From positions 1 to 34,704 of the forward strand of contig JAUCGB010000039.1 of NCBI GenBank assembly GCA_030377895.1: a DNA stretch of 34,704 nucleotides, in the 5' to 3' direction. A model generated the notes under the pieces. The model was not told where the DNA came from. It was given only the letters and a program-made list of their open reading frames with translations, and searched no databases. Shown here piece after piece: positions 18,896-27,330 of the stretch (positions are counted from its first letter, which is position 1; every line of letters begins with the position of its first letter). The translations under genes and the position numbers were made by a program. This stretch comes from Anaerolineales bacterium HSG24 (lineage in GTDB: Bacteria > Chloroflexota > Anaerolineae > 4572-78 > J111).

Positions 18896-19522
18896 ATGGC
18901 TTATGGAGATTTTGATTTAGAAAAACTACAAAAAGAGTTCGATTTAGTAGAGGAACGGGCTTGGCTCTTTGACAAAGTAGTAGATGTTGAGCCAACTGAG
19001 TGGCTTAAAGAGACGCTTAGACGGAGTCAAACCCTCGCGGTTGTGAGCGAAAAAGCCCGCTCTGAAATGCTAGTCACGCCGATTTTATTAGAAGCGCGGC
19101 AACTGAATCAAGAGCGTTTCGCTATTTATTCTGGCACCGTGCTTGACGCGGATAAAGAAAAGGGGCTATCAGGTGAATGTGATTTTATTTTGACTGATAC
19201 ACCACCCCGCCACACCCTACAAGCACCAATTATCACCTTAGTTGAGGCCAAAAAGCAAGATATTGAAAGATATTTAGGTCAATGTGCTGCCCAAATGTTA
19301 GGAGCCAGAGTTTTTAATCAGACACATCAAAATCCGGTTGAAACCATCTTTGGTTGTGTGACGACGGGTGAAGCATGGCAATTTCTTAAACTCGATGGTT
19401 TAACGATTTATGTTGATCTTAACCGGTATTACATCAATCAGGTGGGGCAGATATTAGGAGCATTGCAGGCTGTTTTTAATTTTTATATCAGTGATAGCCC
19501 TTTTGAGTCATCCGATGGCTAA
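18896..19522 (+). CDS. PD-(D/E)XK nuclease-like hypothetical protein
   Basis: A 208-residue protein not recognised by name. Residues 60-135 carry a restriction-endonuclease-fold pattern: E66 (ILLEAR), D96 (GECDFIL), E117-x-K119 (TLVEAKK) and Q129 (YLGQCAAQM), in the usual order and spacing. The remainder (GCVTTGEAWQFLKLDG, YYINQVGQILGAL) resembles small conserved proteins of unknown function that I associate with cyanobacterial and Chloroflexota genomes. It could be a nuclease or a repair/defence component; no partner gene adjoins it. AAAGGGGATA precedes the ATG. Foldback copy 2 occupies its promoter region. A hairpin overlaps its stop codon. Confidence 0.7.
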   Translation: MAYGDFDLEKLQKEFDLVEERAWLFDKVVDVEPTEWLKETLRRSQTLAVVSEKARSEMLVTPILLEARQLNQERFAIYSGTVLDADKEKGLSGECDFILTDTPPRHTLQAPIITLVEAKKQDIERYLGQCAAQMLGARVFNQTHQNPVETIFGCVTTGEAWQFLKLDGLTIYVDLNRYYINQVGQILGALQAVFNFYISDSPFESSDG

Positions 19523-19538
19523 AAGTCATCGGATGACT
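19506..19538. terminator. 12-bp hairpin overlapping stop of the PD-(D/E)XK gene
   Basis: Arms 19506-19517 (AGTCATCCGATG) and 19527-19538 pair perfectly over 12 bp. The left arm encodes the last residues of the protein. No T-run follows, so the terminator call is tentative. Confidence 0.45.
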
Positions 19539-19560
19539 ATCTCGTACCGAGCAGAAGGCG

Positions 19561-19597
19561 AGGAATCCCCCGACAGATATGCGTTTGAGGGATTCTT
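19561..19597. terminator. Probable bidirectional terminator between convergent genes
   Basis: AGGAATCCC (19561-19569) pairs with GGGATTCTT (19589-19597, one G-T pair). It is followed by CTCTCT, and it lies just past the cyclophilin stop on the opposite strand. Confidence 0.4.
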
Positions 19598-19609
19598 CTC
19601 TCTACTTCG

Positions 19610-20093
19610 TTACGCTTCAGATACCGTGACCTTCACCATTTTGTCCCCTTGAGTGATAGCATCGACCACTTCCATTCCAGTGGAGACTTTTCCAAAGACG
19701 GTGTGTTTGTTGTTTAAATGCGGCTGGGGGCTGTGGGTAATGAAGAACTGACTACCATTCGTGTTCGGGCCAGCATTAGCCATAGAGATTACTTTAGCCT
19801 CATGACCTAACGGGTTGCCGGTAAATTCATCATCAAATTTATAGCCTGGCCCGCCGCGTCCGGTTCCGGTGGGGTCGCCCCCTTGAATCATAAAGTTGTT
19901 AATGACGCGATGAAACATTACGCCATCATAGAACCCTTGTCGTGCCAAAAAAAACGAAATTGTTAACGGTTTTAGGCGCGTATTTTGTCGCTAGGTCTAA
20001 CTTGATTGTCCCTTTTGAGGTTTCCATCGTCACTGAATATCCTTTTTTGACATCGATTTCCATCTCAGGGGGGGTACTCCATTGCTTACTCAT
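19610..20093 (-). CDS. Peptidyl-prolyl cis-trans isomerase (cyclophilin), frameshifted
   Basis: Cyclophilins catalyse proline isomerisation in the cytoplasm. Read from the ATG at 20093 (AGCGAGGATAATAATT upstream gives a GAGG ribosome site), the protein starts [14 protein letters not shown] and runs through [22 protein letters not shown] run of eight T on the coding strand (19947-19954 as A on the + strand) then shifts the frame and a stop follows soon after. With seven T the frame would read [12 protein letters not shown] and join the 3' part without a gap: [15 protein letters not shown] active-site block, [10 protein letters not shown] and HTVFGKV. The total would be about 160 residues, normal for a small bacterial cyclophilin. 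An annotation starting at the internal Met (19948) would lack the first beta-strands. A sequencing error, a real null allele or slippage-tolerant expression could explain it. Confidence 0.85.
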
Positions 20094-20210
20094 AATTATT
20101 ATCCTCGCTAAAATATAGTTGATATCAACCTATGCTGTACTAGTCGAAGTTGATTCAAATGAAGTATATCCAACCATTGGCTGGGTGGCAAACTCTAAAG
20201 GTGTTCTTGT

Positions 20211-20372
20211 TATCCGACAAAGTGGTTTAGGACAGGCTAAAACAGGAACACAGAGTTTCTCAGAAATGCACAGAGGGACACAGAGGGAAAAAATCGCTTT
20301 TTCTCTGTGTCCCTCCGCGTTCCTCTGTGAAACTCTGTGTTAATTAGTTTTGGCTAACTTTTCTGTCGGATA
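20211..20372 (-). mobile_element. TACCCGACA foldback element, copy 3 (reverse orientation)
   Basis: On the + strand it starts TATCCGACA (20211-20219) and ends TGTCGGATA (20364-20372). Both termini carry the same C-to-T/G-to-A change relative to the other copies, so they still pair perfectly. The inner blocks (GGCTAAAACAGGAACACAGAG ... CTCTGTGTTAATTAGTTTTGGCTAAC) match copy 4 in reverse. CTTGT precedes it, the complement of the ACAAG/GCAAG flank of the other copies. The right 33 nt form the end of the diguanylate cyclase gene. Confidence 0.8.
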
Positions 20373-22754
20373 CTGAGTTGCCAGACCCAATTTGTGAAGC
20401 TGATTTCCTTCAGTTTGAACCATGCCCACAAATTGATTACGTCCTTGTTCTTTGGCTTGGTATAAGGCTTGGTCGGTTTGGTCAATCAGCTCAAATACCG
20501 AGAAGCTATCTTGAGGGATGGTACTCGCAATGCCCATGCTACAGGTTACATAAGGGCTAACGATTGAACGGGCATGGGGTATTTGTAGTTGAGATAGCTT
20601 GGTTTTTATCTGTTGGGCCAGTTGATACGCCCCATGTCCCTTGGTATGGGGTAGAATCAGAGCAAACTCTTCTCCACCATATCGAGCTGCTAAATCGGCG
20701 GGGCGGTGGGTGATTTGTTGTAAACATTGAGCCACCTGTTTGAGGCAATCATCCCCGGCCAGATGCCCATAATGGTCATTGTATAGTTTGAAATGATCTA
20801 TATCGAGCAGAATCAGGGAGAGATAACCTTGTTCACGTCTAAGTCGTTGCCACTCTTGGTTTAAATAGCTGTCAAAATATCGCCGATTGGCAAGTTGGGT
20901 TAACCCATCAACATGAGCCAACCACGCTAACTCTTCATTAAGTCTTTGTAGTTCTTGGTTAGCCGCTTTTTCAGCCTCAAAAAGGCGCGCGTTTTCAATC
21001 GCTCCCGCAATTTGCCCAGCAATCGTTTCTGCCAGTTTGACCTCATTCATGGCGAACTCTCGCCCCATTTTATCGGTGTGGATACTAATCGTTCCTATAG
21101 TTTTCCCTCGAGTCAGTAAGGGTACAATCAATAGACACTGTGAGTTTCGCGTTCGCATGAGGTCATGCATTGAAGCCGTTAAGGGGTTGGTTTGAGGGTG
21201 CGGAACAACGACGGATACTCCTTTTTCGACTGCTTGGGTAGTGGATGGATCGCCTACAATTGGGATTCTGGTACCGACTAAGTTTTGGTATGGGCGGTTG
21301 TTTTCTTGAGAGCCATTAGTGTATTCAGCAGTGACAATAAGTTCCGTCCAGTCATCATTTAATAGAGCAATGCCACATTGTGAGGCATTAAACAATTTCA
21401 CCATAATTTTGGCTACAATTTGTAAGGCCGTGTCTAATTCGGCTACAGTGGTTAACGTCTGCATAATCAAATTGAGTGTGCCTAACTCATCAACTCGCAT
21501 CTCTAGTTCATCATACGCTTTATGCAAAGACTCCTCGGCCTGCTTACGTTCGGTAATATCCCTGATAATGCCCACTGCACTCCATTGTTCTTTCAATTTA
21601 ACCGCCGAAAGAGAAAGCTCTACCGAAAACTCTGAGCCATCTTTCCGAATAGCCGATAGCTCCAGCAGTTTTCCCATCGCCGCACCCTGTCCCGTTTTCT
21701 TAAAGTCGTCGAATCCCCTTTCAAAAGCCTCATGGTATTTTGCAGGTGCAATTAAATGGTGTAAATGTTGCCCCATTACTTCTGCTTTGGTATAACCAAA
21801 TATTTTTTCAGCCGCATTATTCCAGTATGAGATGTTACCGTGCCCATCCATCAGAACAATCGCATCTTGGGCTGAACTGCCGATAGAGCGAAACATCTCT
21901 TCGCTTTCTTGTAGTGCCCTCTCTACTCGTTTACGCTCGGTGACATCTATAGAATATTCTATCATCTGAATGATTTCACCCTCATCATCGAAGATGGGAT
22001 AACCATGCACTTCAATGTTGATGGGGTTGTCATCCTTATCATAATGAACATGCTCGACAACGGTTGGCTCTTTCGTTTGGCGAATTATAGTCAACGGACA
22101 GGGATGCTTCAAACTGTCACATGGGGCATCATGATTATGGGTTAGGGCGTAGCAGGTATTCAGGTCGGTGATGCCTAGCTTACGGGCGGCAGAGTTGGCG
22201 ATTTCAATGGTATAATCTTCTACATTGATGACATAAAAGGGGCTGGCCAATGATTCGATAACGGTGTTGAAGAACCGGTTTTGCTGTTTGATAATCTCTT
22301 CAGCTTGTTTACGTTCCGTAATCTTCGTTTCTAATTGGTGATTCTTCGTTTCAAGCTGTTTTCGTAAGGAATTGATGGTTAAATGTTTGTTGACCCGCGC
22401 CAAAACCTCTGTGGGATGGAATGGTTTGGTGATGTAATCAACCGCGTCCATCTCTAGTCCTTTAACCTTGTTTACCGTATCGGTGATTGCAGTCAGGAAA
22501 ATAATAGGTGTATCCCGGGTCGCGTCATCGTTCTTCAAACGGCGACACGTTTCAAAACCATCCATACCGGGCATCATGATGTCAAGCAGAATCAAATCAG
22601 GCTTTACAAATTTGGCCCGCCGAATACCCATTAAGCCATTTAGGGCCGTGATAGTCTCAAACCCGTGTTGTTGTAGGGTGTTAATGAGTAGTTTTATATT
22701 CGCTTTGTTATCATCGATAATTAAAATTACGTTTTGATTGCCATTGTTCTTCAT
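20340..22754 (-). CDS. REC-PAS-PAS-GAF-GGDEF diguanylate cyclase response regulator
   Basis: An 804-residue cytoplasmic signalling protein that should make cyclic-di-GMP from GTP. REC spans 8-125 (phospho-acceptor D58 in LLDIMMPG, K110 in ITKP), with a coiled linker to 155. PAS1 (160-275) has an unusual Cys/His-rich stretch with C201, C212, C219 and H210-type spacing (CYALTHNHDAPCDS, HPCPL). PAS2 spans 285-402, GAF 425-592 and GGDEF 615-785, with DIDHFK at 651-656 and active-site GGEEF at 693-697. RPAD at 684-687 sits five residues before GGEEF, as an inhibitory I-site should. The N-terminal REC closely resembles that of the two-component gene at 29431-31185. The last ten residues (YPTEKLAKTN) and the stop lie inside foldback copy 3, so the original C-terminus was replaced or extended. 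Copy 4 lies 49 bp upstream of the start. Confidence 0.93.
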   Translation of the reverse strand: MKNNGNQNVILIIDDNKANIKLLINTLQQHGFETITALNGLMGIRRAKFVKPDLILLDIMMPGMDGFETCRRLKNDDATRDTPIIFLTAITDTVNKVKGLEMDAVDYITKPFHPTEVLARVNKHLTINSLRKQLETKNHQLETKITERKQAEEIIKQQNRFFNTVIESLASPFYVINVEDYTIEIANSAARKLGITDLNTCYALTHNHDAPCDSLKHPCPLTIIRQTKEPTVVEHVHYDKDDNPINIEVHGYPIFDDEGEIIQMIEYSIDVTERKRVERALQESEEMFRSIGSSAQDAIVLMDGHGNISYWNNAAEKIFGYTKAEVMGQHLHHLIAPAKYHEAFERGFDDFKKTGQGAAMGKLLELSAIRKDGSEFSVELSLSAVKLKEQWSAVGIIRDITERKQAEESLHKAYDELEMRVDELGTLNLIMQTLTTVAELDTALQIVAKIMVKLFNASQCGIALLNDDWTELIVTAEYTNGSQENNRPYQNLVGTRIPIVGDPSTTQAVEKGVSVVVPHPQTNPLTASMHDLMRTRNSQCLLIVPLLTRGKTIGTISIHTDKMGREFAMNEVKLAETIAGQIAGAIENARLFEAEKAANQELQRLNEELAWLAHVDGLTQLANRRYFDSYLNQEWQRLRREQGYLSLILLDIDHFKLYNDHYGHLAGDDCLKQVAQCLQQITHRPADLAARYGGEEFALILPHTKGHGAYQLAQQIKTKLSQLQIPHARSIVSPYVTCSMGIASTIPQDSFSVFELIDQTDQALYQAKEQGRNQFVGMVQTEGNQLHKLGLATQYPTEKLAKTN

Positions 22755-22803
22755 TTGATTATTCTCCTAAAAAATAACTGTTCACCTCCTTCGTTACCAT
22801 CAG

Positions 22804-22921
22804 TACCCGACAGAAAAGTTAGCCAAAACTAATTAGCACAGAGTTCCTCTGTGAAACTCTGTGCATCTCCGTGAAACTCTGTGTTCCTGTTTTAGCTTTT
22901 CCTAAACCAGTTTGTCGGGTA
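22804..22921 (+). mobile_element. TACCCGACA foldback element, copy 4
   Basis: TACCCGACA (22804-22812) and TGTCGGGTA (22913-22921) bound 118 bp, the shortest copy. The left interior AGAAAAGTTAGCCAAAACTA is nearly identical to copy 3 in reverse. The centre has several CTCTGTGAAA-type units. GCAAG follows. With copy 3 it brackets the diguanylate cyclase gene as an inverted pair. Confidence 0.8.
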
Positions 22922-22984
22922 GCAAGTTGTCTACTCAGCGATTCGTGCAATTCAGTGATTCACCTCCGACATCGAGTCTATTCG

Positions 22985-23284
22985 TTACATCGTTACCGCA
23001 ATCGTCGATTGGTTAAGAACTTGCCAACTGACGGTTAGGGTGAGTTGATTTCGGGAATTGGTTTTTTTCGGTTGAAAATCGTCGAGCAATCCCTCATTAC
23101 AGTCAGGACAGATTGTGTGAGTCAATTTTCTCTCATGCCCTGTCAAATCAAGATGATGCCACTGTTGATCAATACTACGTGTTTTCTTACACCATGCACA
23201 AACCGGAATTAAGGTGTTATTATCTGTTTTAACAACAGAGGTTGGGTTGACTTTGTTGCTTAAATCAGTAATCAGAAATCGCAT
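22985..23284 (-). CDS. Small zinc-ribbon-like protein (CxxC ... CPDC)
   Basis: A 99-residue protein. The start is supported by GGAGG six nt upstream of the ATG on the minus strand. The core is IPVCAWCKKTRSID (C-x-x-C) followed by W-H-H-L and THTICPDCNEGLL (C-x-x-C), a four-cysteine metal-binding layout. This small module is familiar at the C-terminal ends of PAS/GAF-type kinases and response regulators and as short stand-alone proteins (from memory). Its role is not known; a structural zinc site is the likely use. It lies upstream of the diguanylate cyclase on the same strand, 230 bp away with foldback copy 4 between them, so the two may once have formed an operon or belong to one signalling pathway. 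Confidence 0.7.
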   Translation of the reverse strand: MRFLITDLSNKVNPTSVVKTDNNTLIPVCAWCKKTRSIDQQWHHLDLTGHERKLTHTICPDCNEGLLDDFQPKKTNSRNQLTLTVSWQVLNQSTIAVTM

Positions 23285-23769
23285 GATATGCCTCCAACTA
23301 AATTGGTAATTTTGGATTTACGATTCAGATCCGACATCGACAAGAGTTCGGCGTTCAGTCGAACGCTCAGGCTAATCGAACTAAACGGGCTGAATCGTTC
23401 TTCATTCTTCGTTCTTTCGTTCCTTCGTTATTCACCATACCACACTTTTGCTGAATCGCGTGAGGACAAATAGGGGGCAATTACCTTAAAGATTTTAGAA
23501 CTGGTATAAACTCGACTCGATTCCCTCTGGAAGCCACGCATGGCGGGGGCTGTAGAGATTACCCAATTTTTTGCATTACCGTATTATACGGCCTAAATCG
23601 GCCAAATTGGGGCAAAACCCTCAGAATCTTGTCCCCATGCAAACTTTGGATTATCTTTTTGCTGATTTTTGATAGTTTGGGCAAATTCAGCGATTCGCGA
23701 GCCTTTGGATTGGCGGTCATATTCGCCCATTCGCAAATTCATACTATAATTAAGAAAGGAGGCTTGACC
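23285..23769. other. 485-bp intergenic region with degenerate short repeats
   Basis: No convincing gene. It contains T/C-rich degenerate tandem units (TTCTTCATTCTTCGTTCTTTCGTTCC, split here as 6-8-nt units, about 23400-23430), a small palindrome (GGCGTTCAG/TCGAACGCT, about 23350-23366) and ATTCGCCCATTCGCAAATTC-like units at about 23721-23740. Similar units occur before the XRE-TPR gene at about 27252-27280. A TATAAT at 23745-23750 is too close to the ATG at 23770 to be an ordinary promoter for it. Confidence 0.5.
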
Positions 23770-25584
23770 ATGAAACTAAAATCGAAGCTAAAATCGAAAC
23801 TAAAATTCCCCTACGGCTATTGTGATTTTGAGAAAATCATCACCGAAGATCATCTATTTATCGACCGTACCGACCGGATTCACCTGCTTGAAGAAACGGG
23901 TGATAACATCCTGTTTCTGCGTCCGCGCCGGTTCGGTAAGAGTTTGCTCCTCTCCATCTTAGAGAACTACTATGATCTGGCCAAGGCAGACCGATTCGAG
24001 GAACTGTTTGGTCAGTTGGCGATTGGGCAGAATCCGACTCCGAGCCACAATCAATATTTTGTTATGAAGTGGGATTTCTCGATGATCAATCCACGGGGTG
24101 AGGTGGATAAGATTGAACAGTCGTTATTTCATCATCTTAACCAACAGATCCGTACCTTTGCCATCAAATATCGAAATCAGTTGAGTTATGAGATTGAGAT
24201 CAACCCGACCGATGGTTTGGCCTCTTTTCAATCGCTGTTAGCGGTTATGCAAGCCACTCCCCACAAACTCTATCTGCTGATTGATGAGTATGACAACTTT
24301 GCCAACGAGGTCATGGTCAGTCGTGACCGAGGACAACAACGGTACGAGCAGTTGATACAGGGGGAGGGTATCTTTAAGACCCTGTTCAAGGTCATCAAAG
24401 GAACGTTAGCAGGCATGGGACTAGAACGGGTCTTTATGACTGGAGTCTCGCCGGTGGTGATGAGTGATCTGACTAGTGGGCAGTTTGTCTCTCGGAATAT
24501 CTATTTCAGACCGGAATTCAACGATCTGTGTGGCTTTCATGAGGCAGAGGTGGCCGAACTGGTTCAGCAGGTAGCCGACTATTGTGACTTATCGGGAACG
24601 CAGACTACACAGGCCATTGAGATTATGCGAGCTTACTACGATGGCTACTGCTTTGTCCATCCGCCTGAGACAGGTGAAGCCATGTACAATCCAACCTTAG
24701 TGCTGTACTTTCTGGAAACGTTGCAGGACTATTGTCGCTATCCGCGTACCATGCTCGATAGCAATCTGGCTCCAGACCGGCGTAAAATCGAATACGTGGC
24801 TCAGTTGCCGGGTGGGCCGGAATTGGTGCAACAGGCGGTCAACGAGCAGGAACCTCTAACTGTGCCCATCATCTCCGGTCGGTTTGGAGTGCGGGAGATG
24901 TTGGAGGCCGGAGATGATGACACCCTGCTAACCTCTTTGCTCTACTATTTGGGCATGTTGACCTTTACCGGAGATATCACCTTGCGTGGAAAATTGACAT
25001 TGCGAATCCCGAATTTGACTATCCGAGGGCTTTATTTCGAGCGATTGCAGAAGATTCTCTTGCCTAGTTCCAACCGGAACACTATCGAACATATTGCCGA
25101 ACGGTTTTATAGTACCGGCGATTTACAACCGACCTGCGACCTGATAGAGGCTCGGTTTAATGCCTTAGACAATCGAGATTACCCAGAAGCAGACGAGTTT
25201 ATGGTCAAAATAGCCTTCCTGTCGGTGTTGTTCAACAATATATTCTATCTGATTGATTCGGAAACCGCCCTACAACGGGGCTACGCCGACCTAACCATGA
25301 TCCTCCGGCCTGATATGCGTCAATATCAGCTCTTAGACCATGTGGTTGAGTTTAAGTATGTCAAATTGAAAGAGGCTGGTTTGAGTGGGGCCGAGATACG
25401 CGCCTTGAGTGAGGAGAAACTGCGAGCGTTACCAGAGGTGCAGAAGAAGTTGAACGATGCCGATAGCCAACTGAGCCGCTATCGGCAGGGATTGGCTGAG
25501 ATTTATGGGGATAAATTGCGTTTGAAAAGTCACACCGTGGTCTCGGTGGGCTTTGAGCGAATAATCTGGCAGATGGAAAACTAA
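23770..25584 (+). CDS. AAA-ATPase-like / PD-(D/E)XK nuclease protein, paralogue 1
   Basis: I chose the ATG at 23770 because AAAGGAGG (23756-23763) lies just upstream; a longer frame from 23629 adds 47 unconvincing residues. The protein is 604 residues. The N-terminal AAA-ATPase-like domain (PF09820 type) opens with FPYGYCDFEKII and carries the P-loop variant RPRRFGKS (about residues 54-61) and a Walker-B-like LYLLIDEYDNF. The C-terminal part is a PD-(D/E)XK nuclease-like domain (PF08011 type) with YADL and VVEFKY. The N-terminus has a short repeat KLKSKLKSKLK. Members of this family are often multicopy and of unsettled function; roles in defence or mobile-element biology are suspected. It is followed after 45 nt by a diverged paralogue on the same strand. 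Confidence 0.88.
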   Translation: MKLKSKLKSKLKFPYGYCDFEKIITEDHLFIDRTDRIHLLEETGDNILFLRPRRFGKSLLLSILENYYDLAKADRFEELFGQLAIGQNPTPSHNQYFVMKWDFSMINPRGEVDKIEQSLFHHLNQQIRTFAIKYRNQLSYEIEINPTDGLASFQSLLAVMQATPHKLYLLIDEYDNFANEVMVSRDRGQQRYEQLIQGEGIFKTLFKVIKGTLAGMGLERVFMTGVSPVVMSDLTSGQFVSRNIYFRPEFNDLCGFHEAEVAELVQQVADYCDLSGTQTTQAIEIMRAYYDGYCFVHPPETGEAMYNPTLVLYFLETLQDYCRYPRTMLDSNLAPDRRKIEYVAQLPGGPELVQQAVNEQEPLTVPIISGRFGVREMLEAGDDDTLLTSLLYYLGMLTFTGDITLRGKLTLRIPNLTIRGLYFERLQKILLPSSNRNTIEHIAERFYSTGDLQPTCDLIEARFNALDNRDYPEADEFMVKIAFLSVLFNNIFYLIDSETALQRGYADLTMILRPDMRQYQLLDHVVEFKYVKLKEAGLSGAEIRALSEEKLRALPEVQKKLNDADSQLSRYRQGLAEIYGDKLRLKSHTVVSVGFERIIWQMEN

Positions 25585-25629
25585 AATCTGTCATTCAATG
25601 AATTGTATAATTCTGAGGACTACATAACA

Positions 25630-27198
25630 ATGAATGAAATGAAGAATTTGCCGATAGGCGACCATACCTTTGAGAGCCTTATCAGCGGTAACTCGCTATA
25701 CATTGATAAAACAGAATATATTTATAACCTGCTCAAACCGGCCAAGGGGGTATATTTTCTCTCTCGGCCACGACGCTTTGGCAAGTCACTATTGGTCTCT
25801 ACTTTGGCCGCGCTTTTTGAGGGGAAACGTGAGTTGTTCAAAGGGTTGTGGATTGACCAACAGAGTGATTATGACTTTGAGCCACATCCGGTGTTTCAGA
25901 TAGATATGAGCCGGGAGCGAATAACGGATAGGGTAAGTCTGGAGAAACATGTCTGGCGTGTTGTCGATGAGATAGCCGAGAAATATCAAGTCAGCTTGAA
26001 GTATGATACATACAGTTCCAGATTTACCGAGTTGATACGAAAACTATCGGACATCAACAAAGTCGTGATTCTGATTGACGAGTACGACAAACCCATCCTC
26101 GATAATCTCCACAGTTCGACCAGAGACGAGGTCAAAGAGACTCTCAGAGGATTCTATGGCTCTATCAAAGCCTCCGATCCATACCTGCGTTTTGTCCTGC
26201 TGACCGGCGTGAGCAAATTCGCCAGAGTATCCGTCTTCTCGGATTTGAATAATCTGCTTGATCTGTCAATGGATATACGTTACGCCGAGATGCTCGGTAT
26301 CACTCAAGATGAATTGGAACACTATTTTGCCAAGAGAACCGAACAACTGGCTGATCAACTAAACATCTCCCCGAAAAAATTGTTGGCTCGGATAGCTTAT
26401 TGGTACGATGGCTACCGCTTCTCGACCAAAGACGCTCATGTATACAATCCCTTCTCCACGTTGCTATTATTCGAGCAACAAGAGTTCAAACATCATTGGT
26501 TTGAAACGGGCACACCAACATTTTTGATTGAATTGATTAAGCGTGATCCGCTCAGTTGGCCTCATATCTATGAGCCACAGGTTGTTTCCGAAAGGGCCTT
26601 CTCGACTTACGAGATTGACAACCTAGACTCCCTACCGCTTCTGTTTCAAACTGGCTACCTGACCATCAAAGATGTTATCGAAGATGAAATGATGTTACTA
26701 TATGAGTTGGATTATCCTAATTTTGAAGTCAGAAATTCCTTCTTGTCAGAGGTACTAAGCTCCTTTAGCGGATTAAAATCTGGAGATACCTACATCTACC
26801 ACATGGATAAGCATTTACAAGCTGGAGAGGTTGACCGAATGATGGAGACATTGCAGGTATTCTTTGCCAATGTGAACTATGATCTGCACCTAAAGTATGA
26901 GAAGTATTACCAGACCATATTTTTTGTCATCTTCGAGTTATTGAAGTTCAAGGTTGATGCTGAGGTGAAAACTGAACGGGGACGGGTTGATGTGGTGGTG
27001 GAGGTAGAGCGGTTCATCTATCTGTTTGAGTTCAAGTTAACTGGCACAAAGGATGATGCTTTAAAGCAAATCAAGGATAAACAGTATTACCGCAAGTACC
27101 TCCATAGCGGTAAGGAGATCATCATGGTCGGTGCGGCCTTTGACCAGAAGAAGCGGAATATCGAAGATTGGGAGTGGGAGATATTTGAAGAAAAATAA
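25630..27198 (+). CDS. AAA-ATPase-like / PD-(D/E)XK nuclease protein, paralogue 2
   Basis: The ATG at 25630 has GAGG at 25615-25618 upstream (11-nt spacing). A TTG at 25603 would add nine residues and is less likely. The protein is about 522 residues. It opens with NLPIGDHTFESLISGNSLYIDKTEYI (shown only to mark the family start, residues 6 onward), then the P-loop SRPRRFGKS and Walker-B-like VILIDEYDKPI with the GFY/LTGVSKF blocks typical of PF09820. The C-terminal nuclease-like region has GRVDVVVE and YLFEFKL (D...ExK). It is clearly a separate lineage from paralogue 1, so this is not a recent tandem duplication. The 45-nt gap suggests one transcript. Function is unproven. Confidence 0.88.
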   Translation: MNEMKNLPIGDHTFESLISGNSLYIDKTEYIYNLLKPAKGVYFLSRPRRFGKSLLVSTLAALFEGKRELFKGLWIDQQSDYDFEPHPVFQIDMSRERITDRVSLEKHVWRVVDEIAEKYQVSLKYDTYSSRFTELIRKLSDINKVVILIDEYDKPILDNLHSSTRDEVKETLRGFYGSIKASDPYLRFVLLTGVSKFARVSVFSDLNNLLDLSMDIRYAEMLGITQDELEHYFAKRTEQLADQLNISPKKLLARIAYWYDGYRFSTKDAHVYNPFSTLLLFEQQEFKHHWFETGTPTFLIELIKRDPLSWPHIYEPQVVSERAFSTYEIDNLDSLPLLFQTGYLTIKDVIEDEMMLLYELDYPNFEVRNSFLSEVLSSFSGLKSGDTYIYHMDKHLQAGEVDRMMETLQVFFANVNYDLHLKYEKYYQTIFFVIFELLKFKVDAEVKTERGRVDVVVEVERFIYLFEFKLTGTKDDALKQIKDKQYYRKYLHSGKEIIMVGAAFDQKKRNIEDWEWEIFEEK

Positions 27199-27330
27199 CA
27201 GACGAGTCTGTATCGGGCGCATAGGCGCATAGAATGAATGGGGAACTTGAATCGCAAATTCGCCCATTCACCTATTCGCCTCTATAATGATAAACAAAAG
27301 TTTGTCGATTCATCGAACTACCGATTTTAA

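Noticed and set aside
23745..23750. TATAAT as the -10 box of the AAA-ATPase gene
   Set aside because: It is only 19 nt from the start codon, so a transcript from it would lack the ribosome site, and no -35 box is seen.
23629..23769. Longer N-terminus for the first AAA-ATPase protein
   Set aside because: AAAGGAGG lies directly before the ATG at 23770, and the extra 47 residues include repeat-derived sequence.
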